Shown: positions 24,401-36,247 of the stretch, one piece after another
How the letters are laid out: each line of letters starts with the position of its first letter
Position numbering within the stretch: the stretch's first letter is position 1
Assembly (NCBI GenBank): GCA_011319805.1
Contig: SJRY01000111.1
Span: 434,001 to 498,000, forward strand
DNA: 64,000 bases
Direction of reading: 5' to 3'
Source: Macrocybe gigantea
Lineage: Eukaryota > Basidiomycota > Agaricomycetes > Agaricales > Callistosporiaceae
Notes under the pieces: model-generated
The model's database searches: none
Seen by the model: only the letters and a program-made list of their open reading frames with translations
Told to the model about the DNA's origin: nothing
Translations under genes and position numbers: made by a program

Positions 24401-25275
24401 GGGTCTCGGTCGGAGTGGGAGAGGGAAGAAGATGAAGGCGCGTCCGATGATTTGGTGTTTGAGCGAGCATCGGAAAAAGAGGAAGGGGTAGCGGATGAAG
24501 GAGAGAACGGGCTCAATTGTGGAGGGGTATCTGCCCTGGCGGATATAAGGGGTCGCAATAGAGGAGGCTGCGTATTGGGATCCTGAGGCAAAAACGGCGT
24601 TGACTGCGTCCCATTTGATATTGCAAATAAATTCGGAGTATTGCTTCTGGAAGGAGGAAAGAAGCCGTCTTCCCGTTCCACCTTGACAACACGGGTCCAC
24701 AAGTGCCTCCAGATATCCTCTGAAAGTCTTGGACCAGGCTCGTCTGTTTCATCATCCATGTCCACGCTTGGCGTGGGGCTCCTGCCGCTGGAAATCCTTG
24801 CTGAAGCGACAAGATAGAGTATGAGACCTGCAGTGCTTGGCAGCGCATATTCCTTTGCAATAGCAGCCAACTGTGACTGAAAGGATGAGTACATGGGCAC
24901 GAGGATGCCCCTACGGAACTGTGTGTGGTAACCGGAAGCATTGCTTGGTGGCGGCGTGAGGTCGGAGTCGTCGCCGGTGTCGTGCGGCAGGTACGATGGT
25001 GGGATGACATGAAGCAAAAATTTGGACACGGACGTTGGATATGGAGCGAGATGATGGAGGGATGGTGTTGACGGCGTAGGAGAGCGTCGAAAGTATCTGG
25101 GGGACCAGAAGAGTCGGACAAAGAGCGAGAAAGGAAGGCGGGAGAGTGGATAGTTGGTATTGGGGTCGACACGCCGAGGGCGTTCGCGAGCTTGGCCAGT
25201 CGGTGAGGTGGGAGGGGAGATTTTGGTGCGGGCCATGTTGGCGACTGTACATTGGTGGGCATTGACGACTGACAT
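21407..25275 (-). CDS. large Ser/Pro-rich protein of unknown function, conserved-looking N terminus
   Basis: I do not recognise a named family. The first long exon (25275 to about 23314) encodes some 650 residues. Its first 150 (near YPLSRLPFSLFVRLFWSPRYF, RRGILVPMYSSFQSQLAAIA and LPSTAGLILYLV) look folded and conserved. The rest is low complexity with acidic patches (WSDDDDDADAEFTEE). Short middle exons follow (MKAKLDEIERV, then MAQLSPRVLQMDLDEEQGG). A final exon of about 470 residues is Ser/Pro/Thr-rich with a run of six Gln (near 22160) and SH3-ligand-like proline clusters (PPPPLPDKEKP type), ending SYPYHGLDHE. It may be a scaffold or signalling adaptor, but that is only inference from composition. 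The start could be 25275 or an in-frame ATG at 25237 (MARTKISPP). I treat the two long ORFs as one gene because short in-frame exons with splice sites connect them. Confidence 0.6.
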
Positions 25276-26206
25276 GAAGCTCGGGGCGTTCCGTTGAGTT
25301 CTCCAGCGTTTGACATGATGTCGACGTCTGCAGATTACGCAGACTTCAGGGCGTGTACTACAGAAGCAACGGCTCTGATGGGCTCGTGGTGAGGCTGTAT
25401 GCGCGATATGACATGAAACTACGCGTGTTGGAGTATTGTGTCAGTGACTACGTCGTCGAAGCTGGAGTGCATAGCAAAAGCGACATGGATCCGTACCGGG
25501 AGTACGCAGGACGCTGCGGGCCCGGAGGCTTGTTCACTACAAGCAGGTGGGAGACCAGCGACGGTGACGAGTTGGATAGAGAACGGCAGAGGGTCGCCAG
25601 AAGGAAGATGGAGGAGAGTCGGAGTGCAGAGGTGAGAAGAAAAGCAACTCCAAATCAGGCACAACACATCAACCGACTCAGTTTGGGCAACGCACACATC
25701 TACTTGCTGCTTTCATCATGGCCCACATCACCTATGACCATCAGCGGAACTGCTGGATGCACCACCGTCGCAAAGGTGGAAGATGGGCCAGGCTCAAAAA
25801 CATGGCGATGGGATGTAGTCGCGCCCCCAAAGCGCACGATTCGACTGACGGCGATCTGATTGGAATGGCTCAAAGATTTGCTTCCGCTACATATAAATGA
25901 TCAGCAAGAAAGTTGAATTGAAAAAAATAAATGATACATCCTATCTACGTGGTATTGTAAATTGCAATTGTCGTACAAACTGTAGGAACCAAACAAGAAG
26001 CCTGGACGAGTGGCGCAGAATTTTAGTTCTCGTCCTTTTCTTACGAGGACTATATTGTCACTCCCCAATTGTTATACATCCTTTTCTTGCTTTTTCTTCT
26101 CTTCCTCTTATTTTTACCTCTTTGCTTTTAACGACGACGTCCTCGCCACTCACGACAACCTCTGCCGCACGAATTCTCAACGACGCCCCTCCAAAATTCA
26201 TCCCAG
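25276..26206. promoter_or_regulatory. divergent promoter region, unknown gene (-) / bHLH factor 1 (+)
   Basis: About 930 bases between two divergent start codons. A plus-strand ORF of 168 codons (25353-25859) lies inside but has no recognisable domain. The stretch 26060-26160 is pyrimidine-rich, typical just upstream of fungal start codons. Confidence 0.45.
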
Positions 26207-27330
26207 ATGGATCAGCAACACCACGCTATTCCAGACGATCATGCTCCCATAAATCCGTCTCCCTACGCTTTCTACACAGAACAGGACCCTTCATACTCTC
26301 TCGGTTACACGCCCCAGATGGCCTCTTATCAAGTACATACCCAAACGCGTGGGTCCTGCAACGCATTTTTGAAAAACTCATGTTCATCTGATAATCTTTT
26401 TTCTTCCCTCTCTTCATTCAATTGTCTCCAGGCCAGATGGTGCCGGACCTGCAACATCACCAGGGCATGCAGCCGTATCAAAACATTTCCCTTATTCCGC
26501 CGCACCAATATCCTCCCAATTTGTACCCTTCTTCACCGCCTCATGTTTCCCTTCCGCTTTCTGCCTCCCCACCCCCAGCGTCCCCTGATATGTACCACGA
26601 TGCAACTTCTCCTCCTGTCTCCGGATCAGACACATCGGCTGACGGATTGTACCATCATTCCAACAGCAGTGGCGCAAACTCTCCCTCGTCTTCCCGCGCG
26701 AATAGCCTCGTGCACCGAACCGTCCGCTACACCCCTACCCCTTCTCCAACAAGCTCCTCCGGTCGACGTGGTCGTGGACGCTCTCAAGAGTCAGAGGAAG
26801 ACGATAACATGGGTAACGCCTTTGTCGAAAATCTCGCCCACTCCCGAAAAGAGGCGACGCGCAGGCAGAGAATAGAGGCTGAACAGCGAAGACGTGACGA
26901 ACTCCGAGACGGATATGCGAAACTGAAAGACGTGTTGCCTGTCTCCAATCAAAAGAGTAGCAAGGTCTCTCTCCTCGAGCGAGGTTCGTGTCCAACCCAT
27001 CACGCCGCTTGCAGAAAATCGACCAGGCACTTAATCTGACCGCCTCTAGCTACAAATCATATAGTCGCCCTCGAAAAAGCAAATAGAGAGATGCAGGCTC
27101 GTCTGAATGAATTAGAGGAGGAAATGGCCAAGCTTCGAGCCATGAATGAGAAAATTTCCCTTGGCGTTAGCGTTGCAGAGACGTCTTCACCGGCAACTTT
27201 TGACAGCAGGCCACTGTCGCCGTCTGCCGATGTTCCCGCGCCACAAGTTCACTCCCTCACTTCTGTCCGCGGCCAGAAGCCTCCCCCATCAGAGGGCTCG
27301 AGCCCCTCCGCATCGGACAGTGGATTTTGA
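26207..27330 (+). CDS. bHLH transcription factor 1
   Basis: Predicted nuclear DNA-binding protein. The first exon (MDQQHHAIPDDHAPINPS) ends after PQMASYQ. The next exon is Pro/Ser-rich and leads into a basic helix-loop-helix: basic region ATRRQRIEAEQRRRDELRD, helix 1 GYAKLKDVLPVSNQKSSKVS, then after an intron helix 2 ATNHIVALEKANREMQARL. A coiled extension NELEEEMAKLRAMNEKI follows, suggesting dimerisation, and the C terminus is Ser/Pro-rich (SSPSASDSGF). The basic region has a Glu in the E-box-contacting position (IEAEQRRR), so CANNTG binding is likely. The intron before helix 2 falls inside the Ala codon after LLER, exactly as in the second bHLH gene 5 kb away on the same strand, so the two are paralogues. 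Confidence 0.9.
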
Positions 27331-30300
27331 TCTTATTTCTTCTTGTCTTCGCACTTTTTTCCCCTTTTCAAATCATCTGCATGCTACGATACGTTTTGTG
27401 TCTCCTTTTCTCTTGATTTTTGACCTCCTGCTTCATATCATTCCCCTCTGTCTCATTCTGCGTTTACAGTTCCTTTGCTTTTTCTCTCTTCATCTTCTCT
27501 TCCATACCTTCACCATAATTGCGCCTGGGAGTGGGAGGCAGATTAACAATTCCACGCCAATTGGTCGACCATCGAGGACGAGGAATGAATCCGATTCTTC
27601 AAGCGCCAAGCGTTGACACCCCCGGCACTTTGACATCGCTAACATTCGCAAGTGCGTCCTGCGACTTGATGTAAGCAGGCTGGCATGCAGGCGTGGTCTG
27701 TCGCAAGCTCGAGCGCCAGGACAACGTGTTTGATACTCTCGGATATCACACGTAATCTCGATGATCGATGGTCTGTTCTCTGTCCGTCTTGCACCCCCCT
27801 CTTCGGAAGGAATTGGCATTCCTGGAGAATCATTCCGCACACGAATATCGCTCTCACATTCGCTTTATTTCTGCTTTATTCCGACTGGGCCAAGAATGAC
27901 AGAGTCTTTGGAACCGCCACGTTTCCATCTTGCGCTCTTTCCTAGGCCTCCTTGCGACATGGATGTTCCCCCCGATCTGGTTTCCCATCTAAAGACGAAT
28001 CGCTCGATGCTGGATTTTGAGAGATTTATCCGTTACCCTTTCGCCTCTCACCTTCCGTCGAGTCACACAACTTCTCGCAAGAGCGATGACACCTCCCTTT
28101 GCAAGGTGTGCCCAATCGCACAACGAACGATGCACATCCTGCCATCGATGGCAGGACACGATGATGATACGATTCTTGACGAATATTATTCCCTTTAAGA
28201 AATGCCTACAGAGCCAATGGACTTGGAACCAAATAACGGTCAACTCGCATCGATCGACGATGTTCTTTTTGATTCCCTTTCGCCCGTAATCGCCTACGGG
28301 AACAGGACGGTCGTTCGGCGTGTGTTCAATAACCTAAGCCGCGAAACAGGCCCGTTTGGCACGCTTCGTTCTCTCTCTCTTGATGAGAAGGCTATCTTTC
28401 TACCGATTTTGCTTTGGAAGGGGTTGAAACGCTCGAGCAGTGGGGAATTTTTTCCACTTTAAAAACGGCTGGCATGATGAAAGCCTGGTTTGGACTAATT
28501 TCATCTCCCCCTTTTTGCTTACTTGTCGTTGTGAACATGTTTCACACTTCTGGATTAGACCTTTCTGTTTCCTTTCATTTTGCTTACACATTTTTATGGG
28601 GAGAAGAGTTGCATATAATTAGATATGTCTTTCTTTTTTCCACTCTTCGTCCTCTTCTGAATGAGAGTATAACGGATTTGACGATTCTAATGCAAGGTTC
28701 TTCCGACAAATCAGCAGGCTCCGCGAAGTGTCTATTTGCAAATGGGGTGAGTCTCTTCTCTGTCATCCTCCTTTCTCGCCTTCTCGTCTTTCCCAAATGG
28801 ACGAAGGTTTCAACCTTTACCGTTGATCGTTCATGGATGGTATCAATCGATGGATGAGATTGCATATTTATGGCCTACACGTGTATGACACGTTGTGGCC
28901 GAGGCAATGCGTTTTTGCGCTTTACTCGCGCCGTCTTTGATGAGGGTACAAGTGAGACTGCACGGAGCGCGAAAGAGAAGGAAAATAACACGCCTCTGTG
29001 CGACATTCAATCGAATTGATCTGGCTAGCGAATAATCAGAAGCGCTTGCTCGCATTTATTGACAGAAGGGAAAAAGCGCAAAAATCGATTGGTGCATGAT
29101 CAAACCTTGGCTCGGCGAATAGTTCTATCTATTCATCTCGGGGCAATGGAAAATGGAAAACGCCTGATTATTTGCATTTGAGCTCGAGAAAAAGAATTCG
29201 AAAATAATCTCCCCCTTCATTCATTATCGGGTGTCTTGGCCCCACCGGCGCCATCTGTCAACCTGTCAATTCGGTTTGTCCCACTTTCTGATGTATGGTA
29301 GGCGCCTCGAGCGAAAGCAGAGAAGTAGGCGGTCGTAGGCCCTATGGCGGTGCAACTTTGAATACGATCCCACAGAAAGAGCATCAGCAGAATGGGATGA
29401 AAATAGGCCCAAGGTGCATACAGCTTTCGCTGTGAGTCATCTTTCTGAGGTCCGCAGGAGAAGGCTGACATTATGAAACCCTTTCCCAAATTTCCCATCT
29501 GCCCCAGCAGAGCTCAAGGCCGATTTGAGAACCAATGGCTCGGGAAGGGCGTGACGGACCCAGTGATCACTGATCAGCCTCGGCGGACGTCATATCGGAC
29601 CGGATGATAGCCGACGTATTAACGACTGGAGAAATGGAAGAAAAATGGACAAAATTGGGCCAAGGGGATCTAGCGGCGACGGAAATTGCGTTGGGCTTTT
29701 GGAAACCCAGGTCAGAGGGTTTTCGCGTCTGGCCCGTACATTCTGAGTTTGTGAGTTGTGTGAGGGTTTGGAATTTGATGGGTCACAATTGACCCCGAGT
29801 GAGAAAAGCCCATTGAGAACGAACGAGAGCGATCTCTGTGGGGGGCGAGCATAGTATAATCGCTTCGCCGAAACCCTGCGAAGGATGGGAAGTGCATCTG
29901 CTGCGATGGATCCATAAATAACGGAAAAGCTTGAAAAAGTGAAGGGAAAAGGACGCGGCGGTAATAAGAAATCTCCAAGACGAGAGTCCGCCGTTGGGTC
30001 AGCAGACCTGCCTGGTAGACGCTCGTCTGGCCTACACATAGACTAGGAGGGCTAGCACGAGCAACTGTGGCGAATCAAGAGATCGGTTAAGAACAATGAC
30101 AGCTCGGAAAGGGGGCAAGTGTGTACGTACCCGTGTCGGCATCCCTGGATAGTGGAGGTACGAGAAGGAGAAGTCCTTCGTAGATAGACGCACTAAACCA
30201 CAACGATCGTCTCGTCACTTTCTCTCGAGGCGACAAGCTCGAGCTCGAGACGAATGAAGCCGTAATCACTTGAGCATCCTACATTGCATCTGCACTGCGG

Positions 30301-30347
30301 CACGGTTGGAAGTAATTTGAAATGAGGACGAGGCTAACTTAAAAGGC
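27331..30347. other. gene-poor region, one weak coding candidate
   Basis: About 3 kb downstream of bHLH factor 1. The first few hundred bases are T-rich, as in a 3' UTR. From 27761 to 28462 a single plus-strand frame is open except for one TAA at 28196-28198; it includes MPTEPMDLEPNNGQLASIDD from an ATG at 28202. I recognise no domain and cannot say whether it is expressed. The rest, including 28470-30340, has only short unrecognised ORFs. No tRNA was found. Confidence 0.4.
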
Positions 30348-30883
30348 TTATGGACCAGCAGAGTCTTTGTGGACCAAGACTGCTGAAAGAGGCATGTGTG
30401 GATTGATGCCGCCGTCAACCAGCTGACCTGCCAATATGTCGTCCAGTCTCTCCGTCCCTTCCCTACACGATACCCATCCTCCACGACGCCGACGGGCAGC
30501 GGGCCCGCCTCCCTGACGCCGAAGACTCACCTAGGAAACCCCCCTTCAGAGCGTCTTTGCACCACAACTACACCTCCAGTAGTCTTTTGTTCATATCAAC
30601 GATGTGGTGCGGCTCGACTCATTCCAAATTTAATCTGCCACCCAGCCAGCTAGAATTTTCTGAAACAACGTTCATTCAGGTGTGATAACTGCCTACTCGT
30701 GCTCCCTTTGGTGTGTACCCTTCGGCACTTGCCCGCAGCGATCTGCTCATGGCCTATGATCTGTGACAGAGAGCCGGTGCCATCGCTTGGGCCGTCGTCA
30801 TCGCCGTCCGTCATCCTCGTCATTGATATCCGTCGCTTCGTGCAACTGATATAGCACACTCTTGGCGCATCGTCCGCCTGTAG

Positions 30884-31798
30884 GCATATAGCATCGCAGG
30901 AGGCGTCTTCTTGCTGGTAAAAGGCCAATACTTTTTCTTCTTCTTCCCAGAGTGGTATGTCTTAGTCGCCGATCGTTCCGTCTGGATGAACCGTAAAGAA
31001 ACCGTCTGCTTCCGTCCTCCAGGCAAATATACGGCGGAATCGGTATAGGTGTGGCTTCCGCTGCGGTGATCACTATGTTCGCTCTTTCAAATGTCAGTGT
31101 TTCATCCTATGGAGCTAAGCTCGGGAAAGCGGGAAAAGGATGGAGTAAATCTAACCCATACGCTTTTCCCAGCGATCGTACATCTGGATAAGGGTGACAA
31201 AGTTCCTTTGGCCGTTCGTGATTGTTATTTGCGCAATACGTGCAATCATCATGATCGTGCAACTCCAAAGAGGGTCCGTGTTTTGGCTCTCTGCATTTCC
31301 ACGGAGTTGTTCACTGATCTGTGAATTTCTTTTTGCATATTCAATTCAATTCCGCTTGTCGGTGTCTTTTCTTTTTTTTTTTTCTTCCTCTTGGCTTTAG
31401 GAAAGACAAGATCGCTTGGGAGTGCAATAACGGGGGCCAGGTTTGGAGCGAAGCAGCACAAGCTCAAGCTGCTGCACAGTACCCTGGATCCATCCCTAGC
31501 GGCTTCTGCACTGCGGGCTTTTCGAGCTTGAATATTGCTTTCATCGCAGGGCTTCTGATTGATCTCGTCTTCCAGGTGCGTGGATTGTTCTGCTAGCCGG
31601 CTCATTTCTCTCGGATCCTCCTGACACCTGTCATGCTAGATCTACATGTACTTTTTGACCTGGAGGTTCTCGAAACGATTAGAGCACTACAACCACATGA
31701 AGGGGCCCTATTACGGAGGTATGTTCGTTGCGTTTTGGTCTGTATTATGACGGCTCTGGTATAGCGCGAGATCATGTTCAGGATACTACAATGCGTAA
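30884..31798 (+). CDS. multipass membrane protein, 5' end unresolved
   Basis: A C-terminal portion can be read on the plus strand; I do not know its function. It contains PEWYVLVADRSVWMNRKE and ETVCFRPPGKYTAES, then hydrophobic segments VASAAVITMFAL, FLWPFVIVICAIRAIIMIV and SLNIAFIAGLLIDLVFQIY. It ends in a juxtamembrane tail FSKRLEHYNHMKGPYYGGYY plus NA. Introns 31093-31172, one ending just before GKDKIAWECNNGG (near 31400), one near 31576-31639 and a last one before YYNA all have good splice sites. One base appears missing near 31042 (after AES). A hydrophobic stretch AIAWAVVIAV near 30780-30815 probably belongs to an earlier exon. At least four membrane spans are expected. The true start lies further left, and a coding-looking frame on the opposite strand at 30348-30530 complicates the 5' side. 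Confidence 0.5.
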
Positions 31799-32475
31799 GC
31801 GCATCGGGATTCATTCGGACGGCAGGTATTCCCTTGTTCTGCGTTTGACATTTTGTTATACCGGTCTATCATTTCCTGGCTGCTTTTCTCTATTTATGTA
31901 TGTTACGACCCTCACGACGACACGATGTTCTTTTAACTCTTTTTGTGATGAGTTGACCGTAATGATGAGTGCGAAAGCTGAGTGTCTCCCGAGGTGTTCG
32001 CGGTGGACTGTCACATGCAGATGATATGAAAGCAACGTTGCAAGGCAGGGACGAGATCCAGATCAAAGGCCCTGATACGGGGACCGGTGCGACAGAGTCA
32101 CTGTTCTCAAGCAGGCCGGCCCACAGGACGCGCGAAGCTGAGCCTTGCCTCGAGGCAGATCCGGGTCCCCAAGATCCCGCTATATAGCCTCCTCCTTCTC
32201 CCTCCCTTTCCTCCCCATCCCCTCCTCTTCCTTACCTCCTCAACCGCTCCTCTCCCCTCTCCGTTCGCGTATTTCATTTCGCGGTCACCACGTCTTTTTC
32301 CTTTTTTTTTGTTCTCGTTGTTCGTGAGCTTTCCCTTTCAACCTAATTATTGTTCCTTTGTTTTTCTGCCCCTACTCAACAACGCCACAGTCTCGTATTT
32401 CAACTCGCCCGTTCAGTCGTCCCCGCTTCACGAACGCAACTTCTCTATCTATTTTCAGCATTCTCATCTCTACCA
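31799..32475. promoter_or_regulatory. upstream region of bHLH factor 2
   Basis: About 680 bases between the membrane protein stop and the ATG of bHLH factor 2. The right half (32188-32400) is a long pyrimidine-rich tract of CCTCC/CTTTCC repeats, common before start codons of well-expressed fungal genes. A TATA-like box sits just upstream of it. No other gene seen. Confidence 0.55.
32181..32187 (+). promoter_or_regulatory. TATA-like box of bHLH factor 2
   Basis: The heptamer TATATAG sits about 290 bases before the ATG at 32476, directly followed by the pyrimidine-rich tract. The arrangement fits a core promoter with a CT-rich transcription start area. This is sequence inference only. Confidence 0.45.
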
Positions 32476-33547
32476 ATGGCTGCCACGACCGCCTCTTCCC
32501 CGTCCCTCGGTCTTGACTTTGACAACTCCAAGAGCTCAAGCTACATCGAAACCATGGATGGTCCTTTCTACCTCGACCAGAGCATCGATTACGGGTACAC
32601 CAACTCTCCCGCTTTTGGTGTCCCTATCGGGCGTAAGCATATTCAATTTTCTGCCTCATCGCATTTTTCGATCTGATCATATTCACAAATCAACAAAACA
32701 ACAGTCCCTCCTGCTGGCTCACCCCAAATCGGCTTCAACTCGCTCAGTCTCCCTGCCGCCATGAGCGAGTACACTTACTCGTCGCCCTCCTTTGCTGCAC
32801 CTCCCCCTGCCCGCCCATTCACCCCCGCTGATGGCGCGAGCATCTCACCTCCGACGCTCTCCTACAACTTGAGCGGCGGTGAACTTTCCTCCGACAGCCT
32901 GCCGTCTGGCAGGCACAGCCGCGGCAGCGGCACGCTCTCTCCTCCGAACAACTACTCCGCCGCTGTCCCGAGGTCCTCGCACCGCTACAACCCCATCGCG
33001 ACGCCGCCGACTCGGGCCAGCACCCGTGCAGCTGCTCAGAGGAAGAGGAGCAGGAGCCAAGTCGAGAGCGATGAGGAAGACGACGAATTCCAACCCAATC
33101 AAGTCAGCAACACCGCCGATTCGTGAGTTCGTCCGACATTCATCTGCACGATCCAAGTTAACTTTCTGTGTTTTCAGGCGTCGTGAGACGATCCGCAAGC
33201 AGCGCATCGAGTCGGAGCAGAGGAGAAGGGATGAGCTCCGAGACGGGTACGCGCGTCTGAAGGAGACTCTTCCGGCCTCCAACCAGAAGTCCAGCAAGGT
33301 CTCCCTCCTCGATCGAGGTAATCATTACTCCGTTTAACAACCCAACGTGCGTGGATGCTGAACTTCATTCACAGCAACTGGACACCTCCGATATCTCGAG
33401 ACCGTCAAGGAGCAGCTCGAGATGAGACTGAAATCGGCCGAGGCCGAGGTACACCGCCTTCGCAACGTCAACGAGGCGCTCATGCTCAGCACCGCAAGAC
33501 ATGCTGTCGCTAACAGCAATGCCCTGGCTTCCACGAATGCTTTCTGA
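32476..33547 (+). CDS. bHLH transcription factor 2
   Basis: Exons 32476-32632, 32705-33122, 33178-33317 and 33375-33547 sum to 888 nt, 295 residues, with no frame break. The N half is Ser/Pro-rich with an acidic patch (VESDEEDDEF). The bHLH reads RRETIRKQRIESEQRRRD, helix 1 GYARLKETLPASNQKSSKVS, LLDR, then helix 2 ATGHLRYLETVKEQLEMRL with a short coiled extension. Glu in IESEQRRR suggests E-box binding. The intron before helix 2 interrupts the Ala codon, the same position as in bHLH factor 1, and the core QKSSKVSLL is identical. The two probably arose by duplication and then diverged outside the domain. It lacks the long Ser/Pro C-terminal tail of factor 1. Confidence 0.93.
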
Positions 33548-35625
33548 TCGCTTCGTGGCTCTATTCCCGGGCATTCATAGCTCCTCTCTTGTGAAAAACT
33601 CACATTTCAAAAAACAAAAACCTCGGCATCTCAGCATTCCATTTTGTACAAAATTGCATTATATCATTCCGGGACGACGAGTTGAAAACCTGCGTGGACA
33701 GGTGACTTTCGAATTGATTTATGACAACGGACTGTTACGCATTATCCTATCTATTACGCAATCCTCACGCATTCTCCCCCTTCACTCTACGGACGCCGCC
33801 TCCGTTTCCGCCCCTCGACAGGCACCATTTCACAGTCATTTCCGTGGCGCGTCGGCGACGCCTCACTATGGCGCATCGGTTCCCTTTATTCTAGGTCCCT
33901 TTTCTTGCAGCCGTGCCGCACATGTGGGAGTTCTTCCTCTGGTTGTCAACGCTTGAGAGCTTACTCGGCTCGAGGCCCAAGCACTCGCGTGGCGCATTTC
34001 CCAACTCCTGCGTGGAGAACGCGTGAACGGTCGGACGATGACGATGGACTCCGGGATATCGGTTGATGCCCAGATAGGACAACGATAGCAGACGCAAGAC
34101 CTAGGTTACCCAGAGCTTGAGATTTCGCGGACTGCCTCGCTCTCCTAGCAGAGCGCGGGCGGCCCCTCGCTCGGGTCCTACGGCGCTTTCTTGTATTCCA
34201 AGCTTGTCGTTTTGTTCTCTGGGCGTCCCGGCCTCTAGTCAATCCATCTTCGTGCTCGAGGCGACGACCACTTCATTGTGGTTCCTGTGCTTCGCACGTG
34301 CCAAAACATCGGCGTCATCACCCTCCTTTCCATTCCGCTTCTCATTGGATCGACCTGCGAATAGCCTTTGCGCATCTAACGCCTTCATCCACTTCCTGTG
34401 CGCTCGTTAATCGTGTTTGTCGACTGGAACCGGATCGTGTCCTCACCCCACTCCAACACGTGCATCGTTAAGATTTATTGGATTTATATCGGCTTCTCTT
34501 CATGTACTTTTGTTGTTGTATTTCTCCCCCACCTCCCTCAGCATTCCTACTGGTCCGATGCGGCGTCTGATCAACGACGTATTGTGACCATCTCCACCTT
34601 TTCATTTCGATCAGCTTTTTTTTTTTTCTTTCAGCTTCAATCCACCCCTACGCCACGATCTTCGATGGATCAGCTCTTGTCGTCGAACGACCGCTTGGCA
34701 CACTTCACTTGCGATGGAAGTTGTCTCGTCATTGCTTCCGTCGGCCAGGCAAAAATAACAGCAGTTGAAATGGCGCGGCGAGGGTGGATCTACCACATTG
34801 GAAAACGAACCAACACGTCTTCTCGGATCTCGGACCGTTCACTCATTACCCCTTCTGTCTCATCACCTTGCTCTCGAATCGCTTGGTTGCTCGCCTGGAG
34901 CTCGATAGGCGCCGATTCATCCCTTTCAAGTCCCGGTTCTCACTCGTCGACAGCGGCTGGCTAGTCCACTGCATCGGTTCGCGATTTGGGGGCTGTGTGT
35001 GGCTGTTGGGGTTGGCGGTATTTCCTCTCGGTTCTTGCTTGCGTTTGCGTCCATCGGTTCATCGGTAGAGCTGTTGGAGGGACTCTGCTGGGAGGCTTGA
35101 TGCCTCTCATCTCACCTCACGCGATGCCCATCCGAACCCGCTAGTTCGGGCTTGGTTGGACTCACAGCTCAGCGCCTCGACAATCATGCCCTTGTATCCG
35201 ATCGAAGACGAAAGATCTTTTCCCCGCTCTCCTATGACGACTCACCTTATGCCCCATTTCCACGACCGCCCCTTTGCCCTTTCCATTGCCGCGACTTTGC
35301 GGGCAACTCTGGTCACCATCAAACGCGTTGTTCCTCTTTCAGCGAGTTGCGTGGCTAACTTTAACCCTTTTTTTTTCTCCTTTCTCACAACCCCATTTAT
35401 TTTGCTTCAATTTTTGTCTTCTATAACGTTTCATGATGCCCACGTACGCCAAGTGCATATTATGTACTTCCAGTTCCGTACATATATTGTGTCTTACGAA
35501 CTGCAATGAAACGATAACTCTTTGGTTTTCGGAAAAGAGATGTGATTTCCGCTGATAAGGTGTATGCTTTTGCTTGATAAATCGCACTTGATCGATTCAT
35601 CTGCTGCTCTCATAACCCTTCTGTC
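33548..35625. other. intergenic, no gene seen
   Basis: About 2.1 kb between bHLH factor 2 and tubulin cofactor A, both on plus. ORFs reach 188 codons (34398-34964, plus) but are Ser/Phe-rich, overlap pyrimidine tracts and match no family I know. A T-run near 34618-34630 and pyrimidine-rich stretches dominate. It may hold long UTRs or a noncoding transcript, which cannot be judged from sequence. Confidence 0.45.
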
Positions 35626-36180
35626 ATGAGTGACATCGCGACCGTGCGCAAGCAGCTAAAACTCAAGGCTGGCGTCGTCAAACGGTACGCTGGCAAGGCG
35701 CGGGCTTTCGACAACCGCTGATACGATAACGAAACGAAATGCTGAACCACACCACGGCTGGCGGATGTGGTTTTCTAGTCTGACAAAAGAACACGTACTG
35801 TACAAGGACGAGCTCGTGCAACAGGAACAGAAACGCGACAGGTTTGTTCTTGATAACGCAGAGGAGTGGGATATCAAGAACGCGGTATGTGGACTACTAC
35901 ATCTACACGTTGGTTTGGATCAATGGAATAATGTTTAAAGACGAGAATGCTGGAGGAGTCAAAGATGATGGTCAACGACTCCAGCAATCGACTAGACAAA
36001 GCCGTAGGAGAATTGAGGGACTACATCGTGAGTGGGCCAATTCTCTCATCTCCCAAAGACGTCCTACGCTTATTCGGCGCATCCTACTGCCCAAAGAACT
36101 CCGCAAGGGGCAGCTTTTCCCTTGAAGGAGACGAGGACCTCGCCAATGCTGAGAAAGCGCTGCAGGAAGCGAACGCATAA
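35626..36180 (+). CDS. tubulin-specific chaperone A (cofactor A, Rbl2-like)
   Basis: Small helical chaperone that holds beta-tubulin during folding in the cytosol. The ATG at 35626 opens MSDIATVRKQLKLKAGVVKR. After an intron ending at 35778 come LTKEHVLYKDELVQQEQKRD and FVLDNAEEWDIKNA. After a second intron (35885-35940) come TRMLEESKMMVNDSSNRLDK and AVGELRDYI. A final short exon ends DLANAEKALQEANA. About 105-110 residues with three predicted helices match the family's length and pattern. The last acceptor is ambiguous: the frame fits best if the final exon starts at GAC after GACGAG. It converges with Med11 with only about 67 bp between stop codons. Confidence 0.83.
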
Positions 36181-36247
36181 GGGCAGGGATTCCGTGACCG
36201 GAGAAGGGAGGTCGTGATGAGTGCGATGCTGGCAGCGAGATCAGTCG

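Noticed and set aside
24513..25316. 267-codon minus-strand ORF starting at 25316
   Set aside because: It overlaps the long exon of the Ser/Pro-rich gene in another frame and reads as frame-shifted low complexity. The frame from 25275 is longer and joins downstream exons.
25353..25859. 168-codon plus-strand ORF between divergent genes
   Set aside because: No recognisable domain, irregular composition, and it sits where two promoters are expected. Not supported as a gene.
34398..34964. 188-codon plus-strand ORF in the gene-poor region
   Set aside because: Ser/Phe-rich translation of pyrimidine tracts with no domain or splice context.
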